A DNA stretch of 64,000 nt from Glebionis coronaria (taxonomy: Eukaryota; Streptophyta; Magnoliopsida; Asterales; Asteraceae): assembly GCA_025667525.1 (NCBI GenBank), contig CM046882.1, forward strand, positions 219,092,592-219,156,591, in the 5' to 3' direction. The notes under the pieces were generated by a model. It saw only the letters and a program-made list of their open reading frames with translations, was not told the DNA's origin and searched no databases. The position numbers and the translations under genes are program-made. Positions 48,668 to 60,870 of the stretch are shown piece after piece. Position 1 is the first letter of the stretch; each line of letters opens with the position of its first letter.

Positions 48668-51400
48668 TCACTCCCTCCTAAGAGAAATCTCGTCCCGAGA
48701 TTTACTCCTTAGGATCAAACACACAAACAACAAATCACATGAGGATACTTGTTCTAAATGAACTCCTCTCATTTCCACGTGAACTTTTATTCATGTCTCA
48801 ATTTACCACATATACTAACCAACAATATTTAAATTCATTCCTAAACTCCTGACCTCACAGCCCATATGTCTCACAAATGACTCTTTGATAAATCGAAGAC
48901 TCTTATTAACGCAAATCCCGAATAACCGTACATGCAAATACGCATTCTCAAACAACATTTCCCAATCTTAATACTGAAATATATCATGTACACCACTTAA
49001 TTCCCTAGGTAATTCTTTACCCATAAACTACTGGTCCGATCTTTCCAAAGATCATAAATGGACCTACAAAACTCGACATCAACTTTTCCTTTTTTTCTAA
49101 ACATGGCTCCCGTTACTATGGGTGAAACTTCCTATATAACTTTGTCACTAAACTGTAGTGGTTTTCTCCATTTCAACATAGCATCTCTTGTTGCTCTCAT
49201 CCTTTCCACAAACACCATTACAACATTAGTAGTCTCTTTCCCCAATTTTAGTCCACCATAAGGACAACTCACCCTATCCTTTCATATAGTGCCTCAAATG
49301 GCCTTCATCGACTTCTAGTATGATAACTATCATTATATGAAAACTCAGACATTGCTATCGAGTTTCCCACATCCCTCTAAATCAGTCACCCAAGATCTCA
49401 ACACGACTCCTATACTTGTAGCAATCTCTCACTTTGTCGATCCATTTGCAATCAGCCGTATATACTCATATCCAATCATGTTCATCAAATCCCTTTAGTA
49501 CGTACCTCAAACCACATAAAAATTTCCAATTTCCTTACAAAAGTGACCTATGACGGTCTTTCACATATTCATTAGTTAGTTCTGTCAACTTACATCCAAA
49601 CCCATGCTACAACTACTTCCATTAAATTTCGATAGCTCATTAGTAGCACTCATACACTTCTTATCTCACTTTCCTCAATGAAGGATTTTTAATGATCCTT
49701 TATATTCAACTTACCCTTAAACATATTCAACTCTTTCTAAGACAATTAGCTACATTTTTTCCTTTATAACTAAAAAATGTCTTACCTTCAAGGTCATAGT
49801 GCTCCTCATCTTGTCTTAGTTAGACCAAACCCTTCGCCTCTCATGACACATTACATCTATAACTCCTCATCCATTCGATTATCGATACTAAGCCTTCCAA
49901 TCACACAGTATAGGTCAGTGTCATTCCCTTTTCCACACTACAACAATATTAGCCTGCCTTGTGCTTTAGTCTACTCATTAGGCTCTACCAAAGTTTTATA
50001 TTTGGTTCCTATCTCGACCTATTTCATTCATGATTTGCATCTATCCACACTTCCTTCTTCTTCTTCAACTCATGCCATACATCACGATGTGATGCTTCCC
50101 GTTTACCAAGTCATCTACACGTCGAAATTACCTTACTAACTTCACTCGTTTTTCTTACGACCAATTCTCCTACTCCCTCCTAATAGGGATAGATTAGATT
50201 TTCTCATGATTCCACTCGGATCACACTCTCATCTAAAACCCATATCATTTTTCATTTTTCTAAACCAATCCATATTATAAATTCTTACATAGGTCTCATA
50301 ACTCTCTTCTTGACATTGCACCTACCACGTGGTACTTTAGTCATCAAGTTCTAGGGATACTTGGTTCTATCGTTCGAGGGTTCTCCCTAATTCCTTCACT
50401 ATCATGTCCAACCAAAATTTCTCACTCAATTCATCAACTCTATGGAAATCGTTATTGCATTGGATAATGCATAACTGTCTCTTCCAAAGATCCTTCATAA
50501 ACACCTTCACTAAACTGACCCTCTAATCACTTCTACACGAACTTTCAGCTCTAGCTTCACTACTCATCCCTCGATATTGATAGCCACGAATTTCTATCTT
50601 TATGTAGTCACTCAACTCCCCTTGTTACTTCCACGAGTTCTTAATCTCCCATGTTATGTAGTCACTCCATCACGATCCATTGGTTCAACTCTTTGTAGCT
50701 CCACTCAGGTACTCGATCTGTCCTTCTTCGTCACGAACCATACAAAGATTCCCATCATAGTGCTTGTCACCTTTCCAGTCCTTGCAACTTCTCTGACTCC
50801 TTCGAAATCTCTTACATCCATCTAAAAGCCAACACATAGTCCTTTCGGCTCCTTGCTTCACGATGTAGCTCTTCACGCACTCATTCTCGTCTCCATGATG
50901 TTACCTAGGAACTTCACACTACGCAGTAGCTTCTAACTTCAACTCATCTACCACAATATTTCTAAAGGTACTTCAACCCCTCAATGGCTCACTCTTCCTT
51001 ACTTGTTGCACTTCACCATTGATCAGCCTCCTACCAATCATTCTTTCACATCCATGTTTTCCTTCACGTGTCTACTACTACCTTTCCTCCATAACTATAC
51101 CAATTCCCTTGCGTGTTATTTGCCCCATATTTACATTAGTAGAAACTTTCTACTATACCCTCACATCCACTAGTACTTTCATCAATCTCCTAATGGTACT
51201 TCAACCAACTTCTCATAGCATGGCATCTCGTTCCCACGACCAGTCAACTAACTTTACTTACTCCCTTATTCCCATAACCAATCTAAGTTTCAAAACTCCA
51301 CAAATCTTAATCATTCCTTCAACACAACCTTTAAACCAAAATACATCTCTCCATTCTAATATCTAACCATAAGTAATACTACCCAACTCTATCCTCTCAT
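48668..51400 (-). pseudogene. Element H pol remnants, heavily decayed
   Basis: Reading leftward, a stretch near 49720 resembles the [12 protein letters not shown] junction (AAAGGAAAAAATGTAGC...). Near 49290-49320 is a remnant of APFEALYGRK (RPFEALYERIG). At 49020-49110 is a degenerate GPF/Y module (GPFMIFGKIGPVVYGL), then a trace of SGVHNTFHVS near 48985. The order and strand match a Tekay-like pol ending at the LTR at 48667. No frame longer than about 70 codons survives. The 51.4-kb limit is an estimate. Confidence 0.55.
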
Positions 51401-52985
51401 CCTAACCTTTTCACAACCGCATAAATAAATCAACTATGACGTGTACCAAAATAATTCCAAACAATCGTGTCCCAAAATAAAATATAGGGTAAAACGAACC
51501 CGAGCCAAAACAACTGAAAACAAAACGATGTAATCCAAAAGATCAATGGAGTGTGCCAACAACAAAAGAGAGACTCATCACGATTTGTATTACCAAATTT
51601 CAATATCTTAGAAAATTTTAAATTTTCATCTCAATTAGTTACTTCACATTAGGACCATATTTTAACACCAATAAATGAAATCATAGTCATATTTTACCAT
51701 CTCCGTTATTATCAAAGGGCACAACTCAGTTAGTGTACTAAAACTCACTTTATCTATCATCTCATTTAACAATAAACTCATCTTTTATCTTCATTATTTT
51801 ATCAAAGATATCCACTAGTTAGTATAGTATAATGTTATTTTAACCATTATCTTTTTTACTCACATTAAACTCATTTCACTTGTTATTATGAAACCAATAC
51901 GTGTTTATAAAATATCGTGTTTTTATTCACTTTATTCTATATTATAATTATTTTATACAATCCATTTAGGCGTGTTATAACTAACTATTACACATTTACA
52001 AGGTGTGGTGTTATTATTATCATTATTATAATAAAATCTTCCTTTTTACTCTTTCCGTCTATTTAAATACTTCTAAAATTTTAACTCTACTTTTAAGAAA
52101 ATTATCGTAAAATTTCTTTACCCTTTATATGTACCATCACATGTTACCTAGAAAACTAATCCATTCATTGTCAAGATTTTTTTAACTTATTACCAATAAA
52201 CTTAAAGAAAAGATATGTAAGTCAAGATATCATACCGTACACTTACTAAATATTTTCAAAAGCATTTTCCTTTAATTAGCTAGACTCCTTTGCAAGAAAA
52301 TTTGGTAGTTCTCATCAATTAAAATACATACTCGAATGTAGACACACTTCAAAAGATTCAAAACGTCGTTGGAACTCCATAAAACTCCAACACTAATAAA
52401 CTGTTTAAACACGAGAGAACACTAGGTACGTTCTAGTTATAATAACTATAGAACGTCCGAATATCATAACATAACATCTACTAGTATATATACATCCGCA
52501 TATATATACCTATTAAATCTCTCAAAACATACTCATTATCGTACATGTCAAGTCAATCGATCACGTCATAGACTCGTTTTTCCATACGAGTAATCACCAT
52601 CTCACCATCTCACCATGCCACAACAAGGCAACACGACTATAACCCAAAACATATAACACAAAAAACCATAGCCATATCATAGGTAACCATTACATAAACC
52701 CATATTGTTTACAAATACCCAAAATATAGATCTCATCATATTCAAGCATGTACTAACCCTTTTTTCATGTAACCATACTTGGAAGTCCATCGGTTTTACG
52801 GCACATATATAATTATGTAGGCCTCCATAATTATAGATGTCCCCTTTCACCCATGTACTCCCTCCTATGACGATATTTATAAGAAATTAGTACTACACGG
52901 AACACATAAGTCTACCACATATATACCACATAAACTACACTCTATATATATACCGTATAGGTAAAATAAGAACATCCCATACGTC
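51401..52985. other. Unassigned AT-rich DNA left of element G
   Basis: No frame or motif I can support. It may be further H sequence or the internal leader of J. It is continuous with 60730-60870 once G is removed. Confidence 0.4.
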
Positions 52986-52990
52986 AACCC

Positions 52991-53507
52991 TGTTGATCCC
53001 AAACTTAGATCGATTTAGCTTTATGTATACGAGATTAGATCAAGTAATACACTTAGAGAAACCTTTGTATATGTATATGACAATCTAAGTGTTATGCGGA
53101 ATTAACACTTAAACAAGAACACACAAAATATAAACAAACTTTCACTTTGATTAATGATATCAAACTTGCTTACAATGAAAGTAGTTTACGTATGAAAACT
53201 TATATTGAACATTAACCTAAAGGTCTTATTTTATAGACATAAGAAGCCTTGTACAATAATCTACGTATCAACTATTCTAGGTAAAGATAAATATAGAAAA
53301 TACATTGTTGTTCCTATCTTTACTAGAAGTAATCTAGAATACAATAAACACGTAGAATATATCTTTTCATCAGTGCTTGTCTTCAATGTATCAACGCTTG
53401 ACTTTGTCTTGTCAACGCTTGAGCTGTCAGCGTTTGTTTTACTCCTGTCAACGCTTGTTTTACTCTTGTCAGCGCTCAAGTAGATTGGCTATAATTTATT
53501 CCCAACA
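52991..53507 (-). repeat. Element G 3' LTR
   Basis: Reverse strand TGTTGGGAATAAATT...GGGATCAACA. The U3 array has six modules (53370, 53391, 53412, 53427, 53448, 53469 on the + strand) at 21, 21, 15, 21, 21 spacing. Polypurine tract AGGGGAGGAG adjoins at 53508-53517. TATAAAA is at 53229-53235. Confidence 0.95.
53261..53479 (-). other. Stop-free 72-codon frame across the U3 array (G 3' LTR)
   Basis: Reads as heptads of the form S-[V/A]-D-[K/R]-x-K-[T/S] and has no ATG at its start (first codon TTG). The same frame recurs in the 5' LTR at 60478-60696. Probably not a gene by itself, but it has the same phase as the coding modules in gag and ORF3. Confidence 0.4.
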
Positions 53508-53559
53508 CTCCTCCCCTAAACTTGATATCTACTCTAATGATCAAGTTTCTGAATAAACA

Positions 53560-56500
53560 CTAAGAACTAGGAGGAATCTTACAAACCTTCTCATATTGGT
53601 AATAAATAAATCTGATCAAATCTTTTGCCACGTCACTTGAATAATCAATTTCCAGCTGAGTGTTCTTCATCTTCTCCAAGATATCATTGGACATGAAATA
53701 CTGACCATCCACAAGTAGATACTCAGCAAACTTTGTAGAACGCAAATAATAAACACCAGCAGCTGAATACAATCTCCATTTAAGACCACTGAGATCATCT
53801 TCAAGATCCTTCCAAATAGCAGGATCCTCATCTTTTGGTCCACACATTCTCTTGAATGTGGACCAAAGTTTTATTCCATTGGCTGAAGTTGGTGCTCCAG
53901 CCTCATACTTGGCCTCTAACAACCTCCATAGGTCTACCAAGTCTTCTCTGTCAAAACTTACAAACAAAGATATAAGGGTGGTAAAAGTGTGAACCTCTTT
54001 CCCATACCTGCCAATCTTCCAAAACCCACATTCATCTTCTTCATAGCTCACAATTGGGTTCCTAGAATCTAGTGGTAACACTTGTACCATATCTGAAGCT
54101 TCTAATGGTGAGAGCTTGAGGCTCTTTCTTATGACAACTTCACTTGGATGTAATGGATCCATATCTTTGGGAAACTCAAGAGAAACTCCCTTTTTCACTG
54201 GTCTGGGAACAAACATTGCTTTCTTGAGCTCCATTTCCTCTGCAAGGTCTTCTTTTCTTTCATCTGAAAGAAGTTTTAGAGTGTTTGCTTCCTGCACTCT
54301 AACCCAAATAAGATAAGCTCTACATTCCAGCTCATCAAATGTCAATGCCATCAACTTCTTATAAGTCCACCCTGTTCCATGACACCTGAGCAACATGCAG
54401 TACAACTCCCTTCTATCCCTTTTCAACTCTGAGAGAACATTGCTGGCTTTGTGTTTCAGGATAACCTTGCAATCCTTTTGAACTCTTAGAAGAATCTCCA
54501 AACCCCATATCTGATCTGAAATGGTCAAGTGTGGATTCTCCATACATCTTTCTTCCCAAGAAAGGTACATCTAAACCACCTCTGGCATATCAAAATCAAC
54601 CTGCAATTTCAACTCATTCAATTTCTCCTTGGCCAACTCATCTCCATACTCAAGTCTTTCTGGCTGTTCTATGATCATAACACTTGAGTCTGAGCTAGCT
54701 TCATCACTTCCTTCTTGATCTTCTGAAGTGACAACAAAAGGTGATCCACCTACCTTTTTCTTTTCTTGTTTCACAATTTGTGCAGCCAACCTTCTATCAA
54801 ATTCAATTTGTGCTACATTCTTTGGAACAACCTCTTCTACCATAATACCCTTACCCTTATCTAATGGATAAATTGTTGGTAAGGTAGATGGTAAAACCTG
54901 TGAAGAAACCTCTTTGATGATGGATGATGAATGGGATACATCAACCTCATTTGCAGGTCTGTCAACGCCCAATTCTGCTTTGTCAGCGCCTAAAATACTC
55001 ATGTCAGCGTTCAAATTCTCCTTGTCAACGCTTAAATTTCCTGCCTCAGCGCCTTTTGTAATTTCCTCCAACATGGCTGTAAATGATAAATTTAAGTTTG
55101 TAGGAGAGACTAGAGAAGTATCAAAACCTGTCTGTTTCTTCAAGCTTGTTAGGGCCTCAGCAACATCCAAAGATTGACCATCATGGCTGCCCTTATCACT
55201 CACATTTATTTGTTCATCCTCCCCTTTGGAAGATTCCCCCATCCCCCTCCTTGTACTAGCAGCCTCCAAAATAACAATCCTCTCCCTCAATTGCTTTAGT
55301 TCAAGGCCTTGTGTGCTAACAACTTGTACCAAGTCTGCATTTTGCTTTTGCAAGCGCATGCAGACAGCCGTCAATTCCATTAGGATCATTGGTTCCAATC
55401 TGCCCTCTTCTAAAATGGGTATTTGACCTCCCAAGTCAGATTCATCGGGCATGGATGAGGTCTTAATTATGGTGGGACTGCCTTGGCCAGCTTCTAAGCC
55501 AGAACCAATAGTCCCAGCCTCATCCATAACACCAACCACACTTGTGGTGGTGGTTCTCTCTGCTACATGGCTAGGACCACTAGAGGAGAACACTCCAGTA
55601 GTCATTTGGCGTTTTTGTAACCTATATTATGTTGGGGGAGAAGAAGATGTGGATTGGGTAGATGTGGGTTGGTTAAGGGGTGTTTGGGTCTGTGAAGGTT
55701 ATGTGTCAATGTTTAAAATAGGCACATCAACGCCAACATTTAACATGTCAGCGTCGAAGGGTTCCTGGTCAATTTGCATATGTTCTGGTGAAGGTAATGG
55801 TTCAGGAATTGGGTCAATTTGGGGTTGGGGGTCTGGTTGGGGTTGAGCTGCTTCAATAACAACAAGCATAGCTGGGGTTAGGGGTAGGTCACGATGTGGG
55901 GGTGAGTTCATCTTCATAAAAATTACTTTCTTTTGCACAGGGATCTCATAAAAATCATTATGATCCCTTGTGTAGTATCCTTGGACATCAAAAACCATTT
56001 GTAAAAATCTGGGATAAGCTAAAGTCATTTTGTTCCCTTTATTTTTACACATGCCCTTAAAAATCATTTTAGAATAATTAAATTTTTGCCCAGTAGCAAT
56101 GCACATAATAGCACTGGCAATAGATCTATTGATCTCATTGTGTGCAGTGCACTTGGGACTCAAACATAGTAGGAGGACATGTATTAGGTACTTCCAGGCT
56201 GGGGGAAACTCTTGTTTATGATATTTATTTAAAGTTCCTTGAGCAGGAAAAGGAGAACCCAAAGCCCTTAGTCCTTGTTCTATTTCACTAATGGGAAGGG
56301 TGGTTATACCATCAGCATCATCAAGATGCAAAGCTTGGCGTACCAAAGCTTCAGTAACCACCCAAGTTCTCCCATGAACAATAGAAGATAATGTAGTCAC
56401 TCTATTAACTGTTGAGGAACTAACAGTGTTCCATAACTGTTTAATATGTGTGACTGGAATGAGTGGTGCATGAGAAAGAGCATACCTAAAAGGGGATGCG

Positions 56501-56625
56501 TTCAAATACGCCACCATTTGTGTGTATTGGGGAAACAGAGCATCATCAGCTTCAAGATACGCGATCATGTTGTGTTGACTTCTGAACCCCAATTCCAAAT
56601 CTTATGGTTTAAACTTTGGTGCCAT
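53560..56625 (-). pseudogene. ORF3 of element G (about 1020 codons, three stops)
   Basis: ATG at 56625 (MAPKFKP). In-frame stops are TAA at 56604-56602, TAA at 55701-55699 and TAG at 54573-54571, the last replacing a Gln still present in C. Otherwise the frame is open. N-terminal domain: LGFRSQHNMIAYLEADDALF, VTEALVRQALHLDDADGI, FPPAWKYLIHVLLLCLSPK. Middle: a Pro/Gln-rich linker, then a low-complexity acidic part with a coiled coil (LQKQNADLVQVV, LRERIVILEAA). At 54961-55045 five modules at exactly 21 nt give heptads (SVDKENL, NADMSIL, GADKAEL, GVDRPAN). The C-terminal domain (RRELYCMLLRCHGTGW, CGFWKIGRYGKEVH, DLIRFIYYQYEKVC) matches C. No transmembrane helix is visible. Function unknown. Confidence 0.75.
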
Positions 56626-57874
56626 TGTTGAAAGCTGTTAAAATGATTGATGAAGATGAAGTTGATAAGAGAAAATTGTGTTAGACAAGAATAATAGGTA
56701 CCCTGTTTAAAAATAGGAGCCAAATTTATAGGAGAAGAAAATGCATGTGATTGGCCCAAAAATATGCAAGTATTTTCAAAATGTAATCATGAAAATATTG
56801 AAAAAGAATAAGTTTATCTCATGCATTAAATGAAAGTTATCAGCTCCCAAAATTACGGCCTAAAAATATGTCCAAAAGTAACAACTGGGTAGGTCCCATA
56901 GAGTGTCAACGGTCAAAAATAACCTATCAACGCCCAACGGCTATAATCTTGTCAACGTTTGCCATAGCCATGTCAGCGTCTAAATTGGTCACAACAACGC
57001 TTGGAAAGATACTTGTCAGCGTCCAAAAATAAAAATGTTTAAAAAATGAAAAATGACCTTAACAAAGTAATTTATCCTAGAGAAGATAACCAAAAAGCTG
57101 ATAATTATTATAGGGCGGCAAGCACTGTCCAGTTATGCACACTTGCTTATGCAAGATAGACATAACAGTCCTCTAGTGTCCCTTTACCAAAACTCTTAAC
57201 AACTAAGTTACCTTATAAAATTCCTTGTTACTCCCAGGTAAATCCCATGACAAAATCATTCCCAAGTCTCCCAACAGACCACAACCAATTCTAGGCCAAA
57301 AATGTCTTGGCAGCATGCATAGTATATCAACTTTGCATGCTACAGTGCCTCATGATTTAGCAAAACTAACTCATACTCACCTGTGGACACAATCTATAAT
57401 TGTGATAAGAGTATCATATGGATACCCAAACATCCTAAAGGTTCCTAAAACCTCCCCTTACACTATGATATATAAGTTGCTAAAAATATGCATGAACATA
57501 AAAATTTATGTCAAGATAGGAATGTAAAAGTCCAACAATCATCCATAAATAAAACATGTCCAAATGCTTCTCCAATGATCCATAAGCAACTCTGTATCCA
57601 ATGGTATACTGCTAACACCACCTGCACATTTAGATTGAAAACCACAAAACTAACATTGTTGCTGACAACGGCCCGATAACACATGACAGCGTTGAGGAAA
57701 GCTTTTTCAGCGTTAGACAAATATATAGCTGACAAGGTCATAAAAACACTTATCAGCGTTCAAGCAACCTTTGTCAGTGTTAGAAAAATATAGTGGAAAA
57801 TCTAAATCCTCAAAAAGACCAATAACAATGCATTATCCTGTACATACTTTTACAAAAAGACTCCAAAACACATA
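56626..57874 (-). other. Spacer between pol and ORF3 in element G
   Basis: Non-coding. Module clusters lie at 56908-57010 and 57686-57780. A putative promoter (CCAAT at 56750-56754, TATAAA at 56725-56731, reverse strand) lies upstream of ORF3, matching the arrangement in C. Confidence 0.55.
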
Positions 57875-60109
57875 TTATGTGAGATTGATCATTCCAATAC
57901 TTGTTACCAAGTATTGAAACCTCCCAGCATCAAAAGGTTTAGTTAGTAAATCTGAGACATTCTCTTCTGTGTCAACCCTATCTGGTTGTATTAAACCCTT
58001 TTCAAAACAGTCTCTTATAAAATGGTGTCTAATTTCTATGTGTTTAGTTTTAGAATGATGTACAGGATTCTTAATAATGCATAAAGTGCTGTTATTGTCT
58101 ACAAATATCTTGGTATGCATGAGATTATACCCATAGTCCAACAGCTGGTTCTGAATCCACAAAACTTGTCCACAACAAGCAGCTGCAGCCACATACTCAG
58201 CTTCAGTTGTAGAATTAGCCACCACTGTTTGTTTCTTGCATTGCCAAGATATCAACCTGCTCCCAAGAAACTGACATCCACCAATTGTGGATTTTCTATC
58301 AAACTTATCACCTCCATAGTCACTGTTTGAATATGCAATCAGCTCCAATGGCGAATCCTTTGGGTACCACAAACCAAGACTAGGATAGCATCTTAGGTAC
58401 TTAAAGATCCTCTTGACATCATAAAGGTGACATTCTTTGGGAGTCACTTGATGGCGTGCACAAGCACACACAGCAAACATGATGTCAGGTCTGGAGGCTG
58501 TAAGGTACATCAATGATCTAATCATGGATCTATAGTGCCTGACATCAACATCTTTCCCATCTCCAATCTTTCCCCAAGGGTGTTCTCTATCCATAGGAGT
58601 AGTAGCCCTCTTTTCATATGGAGAAAAGCCAAACTTCTTCAAGATTTCTGCCACATACTTGTCCTGGGAGATGAAGATACCATCTTCTTTCTGCTGAACT
58701 TGTAAACCAAGAAAGAAGTTCATCTCCCCCATAGCACTCATCTTGAATTTGTCTGTCATGAGCTTGGAGAAATCCTCACTCATCTTTGGATCAGTAGACC
58801 CAAAAATGATGTCATCAACATGGACTTGAACAAGCAACACATCCTTACATTTATTCTTTGTAAATAGTGTCTGATCTATGGTGCCCCTCTTGAATCCATT
58901 GTCCACTAGGTAAGTAGACAAAGTACCATACCATGCTCTTGGGGCTTGATGAAGTCCATACATAGCCTTCTTGACTCTATATACCTTGTCTAGATTCTCT
59001 GGATCCTCAAAACCAGGAGGTTGCATCACATATACCTCCTCAACAATTGTTCCATAGAGGAAGGTACTCTTGACATCCATTTCTTCCAAGTGCTCATCAC
59101 TTATCTGCTCAAGGTCCTCATATGTAATCACTGAACCATTGGGCAAAGAAGCAATATAAGCACATACAGTATCCAGATCCAAGCCAACAGGTTTAACTCT
59201 TGGTGAGTCACTTTTGTATGTGTCAACGTCTGAAAAGGAGGCGTTGACAGGACATGTTCCAGCGTTGACACATGAACATCCAGTAACTGGATGCATGTAA
59301 GAGTCCTTCTGTTCAAATTGGCCTTCACTATGTGAGAAGAAAGCCATGTTGCTATTAGTAGACTTACTTCCATGCTCCAGAAGGGTTTCATTTTCAAACA
59401 GCCTTAGTTTGTTGTAGATATCATCAAAAGTAGAACTTTTGTGAGTGTTGTTGGCAAGTATAGATCTTGCCTCAATCTTCCATGCTTCACCAAGACATTT
59501 AAGAAAAGTAGCATTAATGTCAACATCACCAAGTTGTGTCCCCATAAAGGACAACTTGCTTGTAATATCAAGCAATCTGCTTCTCACACTGCTAAGCTTC
59601 TCATTGGGTTGAGCTTTGAAAACAGCATAATCATGCATGAGTTGTTTCTTCTTCTCTTCTCTATTATCTTCATTGCCACCATATGCAACTTCAAGAGCTG
59701 CCCAAAGGTCTTTAGCAGAATCATAACCTCTGTATTTATGCTGGTTCTCTTGTCCCAAAGAGACTTTCAGAATATTTAGTGTTTTCATATCAACCCTTCT
59801 CTTTGCTATATCTTCAGCAGACACAGCTCTACCATCACCAGGTTTTTCTTTCTTATCTGCTTCTGGACATCCAGCAACAACAGTTCTTGTAGCAATAGCA
59901 GCAGCAGTTCTTGTAGCAATAGCAGCAGCAACCTTTTCAGCTCTGTTTTATGTGTTCCCATATTCAATGATCTCCCAAAGAGTGTAGTCATAGATCCCCA
60001 GATATTGCTCAAAGTTGAATTTCCAAAATTCAAAGTTGGTTGCATCAAGCATGGGAATCTTGATGTTTGGAAAAGGTTGGGAGGAAGAGGTTATTTCTAG
60101 AGTTGACAT
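57875..60109 (-). pseudogene. Gag-RT-RNase H fusion of element G
   Basis: ATG at 60109 (MSTLEITSSSQ). One TAA (59950-59948, codon 54) interrupts Gag; from 59824 to 57875 there are 649 open codons. The Gag core (AQPNEKLSSVRSRLLDI) runs to EEMDVK and then straight into RT ([19 protein letters not shown]). Both zinc knuckles, protease, integrase and the RT fingers are absent. The RT palm has VHVDDIIFG (Tyr to His in YVDD, both Asp kept). RNase H is complete (SNSDYGGDKFDRKST, NSTTEAEYVAAAACCG, VDNNSTLCI), ending GMINLT. A 27-bp tandem duplication (59878-59930) lies early in Gag. The fusion cannot carry out normal maturation. Confidence 0.88.
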
Positions 60110-60193
60110 GATGTTGTTTAGGGTTTTGAGAAAATTAGGGTTTTGGTGTTTTTAGGGTTCTTGTGTTCTTTAAGATCAAAAGTTCCTCAACAA

Positions 60194-60205
60194 GCTCTAA
60201 TACCA
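60194..60205 (-). other. Element G primer-binding site
   Basis: Reverse strand TGGTATTAGAGC, one base from the initiator tRNA-Met site, two bases after the LTR end. Confidence 0.88.
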
Positions 60206-60207
60206 CT

Positions 60208-60724
60208 TGTTGATCCCAAACTTAAATCGATTTAGCTTTATGCATACGAGATTAGATCAAGTAATACACTTAGAGAAACCTTTGTATATGTATATGACAA
60301 TCTAAGTGTTATGCGGAATTAACACTTAAACAAGAACACACAAAATATAAACAAACTTTCACTTTGATTAATGATATCAAACTTGCTTACAATGAAAGTA
60401 GTTTACGTATGAAAACTTATATTGAACATTAACCTAAAGGTCTTCTTTTATAGACATAAGAAGCCTTGTACAATAATCTACGTATCAACTATTCTAGGTA
60501 AAGATAAATATAGAAAATACATTGTTGTTCCTATCTTTACTAGAAGTAATCTAGAATACAATAAACGCGTAGAGTATATCTTTCCATCAGTGCTTGTCTT
60601 CAATGTATCAACGCTTGACTTTGTCTTGTCAACGCTTGAGCTGTCAGCGTTTGTTATACTCCTGTCAACGCTTGTTTTACTCTTGTCAGCGCTCAAGTAG
60701 ATTGGCTATAATTTATTCCCAACA
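60208..60724 (-). repeat. Element G 5' LTR
   Basis: 517 bp, about seven differences from 52991-53507. Same U3 module array and a TATAAAA at 60446-60452. Confidence 0.95.
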
Positions 60725-60729
60725 AACCC

Positions 60730-60870
60730 TAACTTCATTCATAACTCGAGGCTCAATCGCCAACACAAATCAATAACAACAAAATATCCAACATTAAAAA
60801 AATGACCATAACCATTCAAGCGGAAATTCGAATATACTACTAGTCGTAGACTCAACATCGGTACCGATGT
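60730..60870. other. Flank between G and element J
   Basis: About 140 bp continuous with 51401-52985 across G. It ends in a 20-bp perfect palindrome (60853-60872, arms CAACATCGGT and ACCGATGTTG) where J's primer site would be expected. Confidence 0.5.

Larger units (their letters stand above)
52986..60729 (-). mobile_element. Element G: internally deleted relative of element C
   Basis: LTRs 52991-53507 and 60208-60724 (517 bp each, about seven differences) with TSD AACCC at 52986-52990 and 60725-60729. It has the primer site and polypurine tract of the C family. A 4.2-kb in-frame deletion relative to C fuses gag to RT. ORF3 is longer and better kept than in C. It needs integrase and protease in trans. 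Confidence 0.93.

Noticed and set aside
49777..50139. 120-aa + strand protein
   Set aside because: It is antisense to decayed Tekay-like pol remnants of element H, with no start context or recognisable motif.
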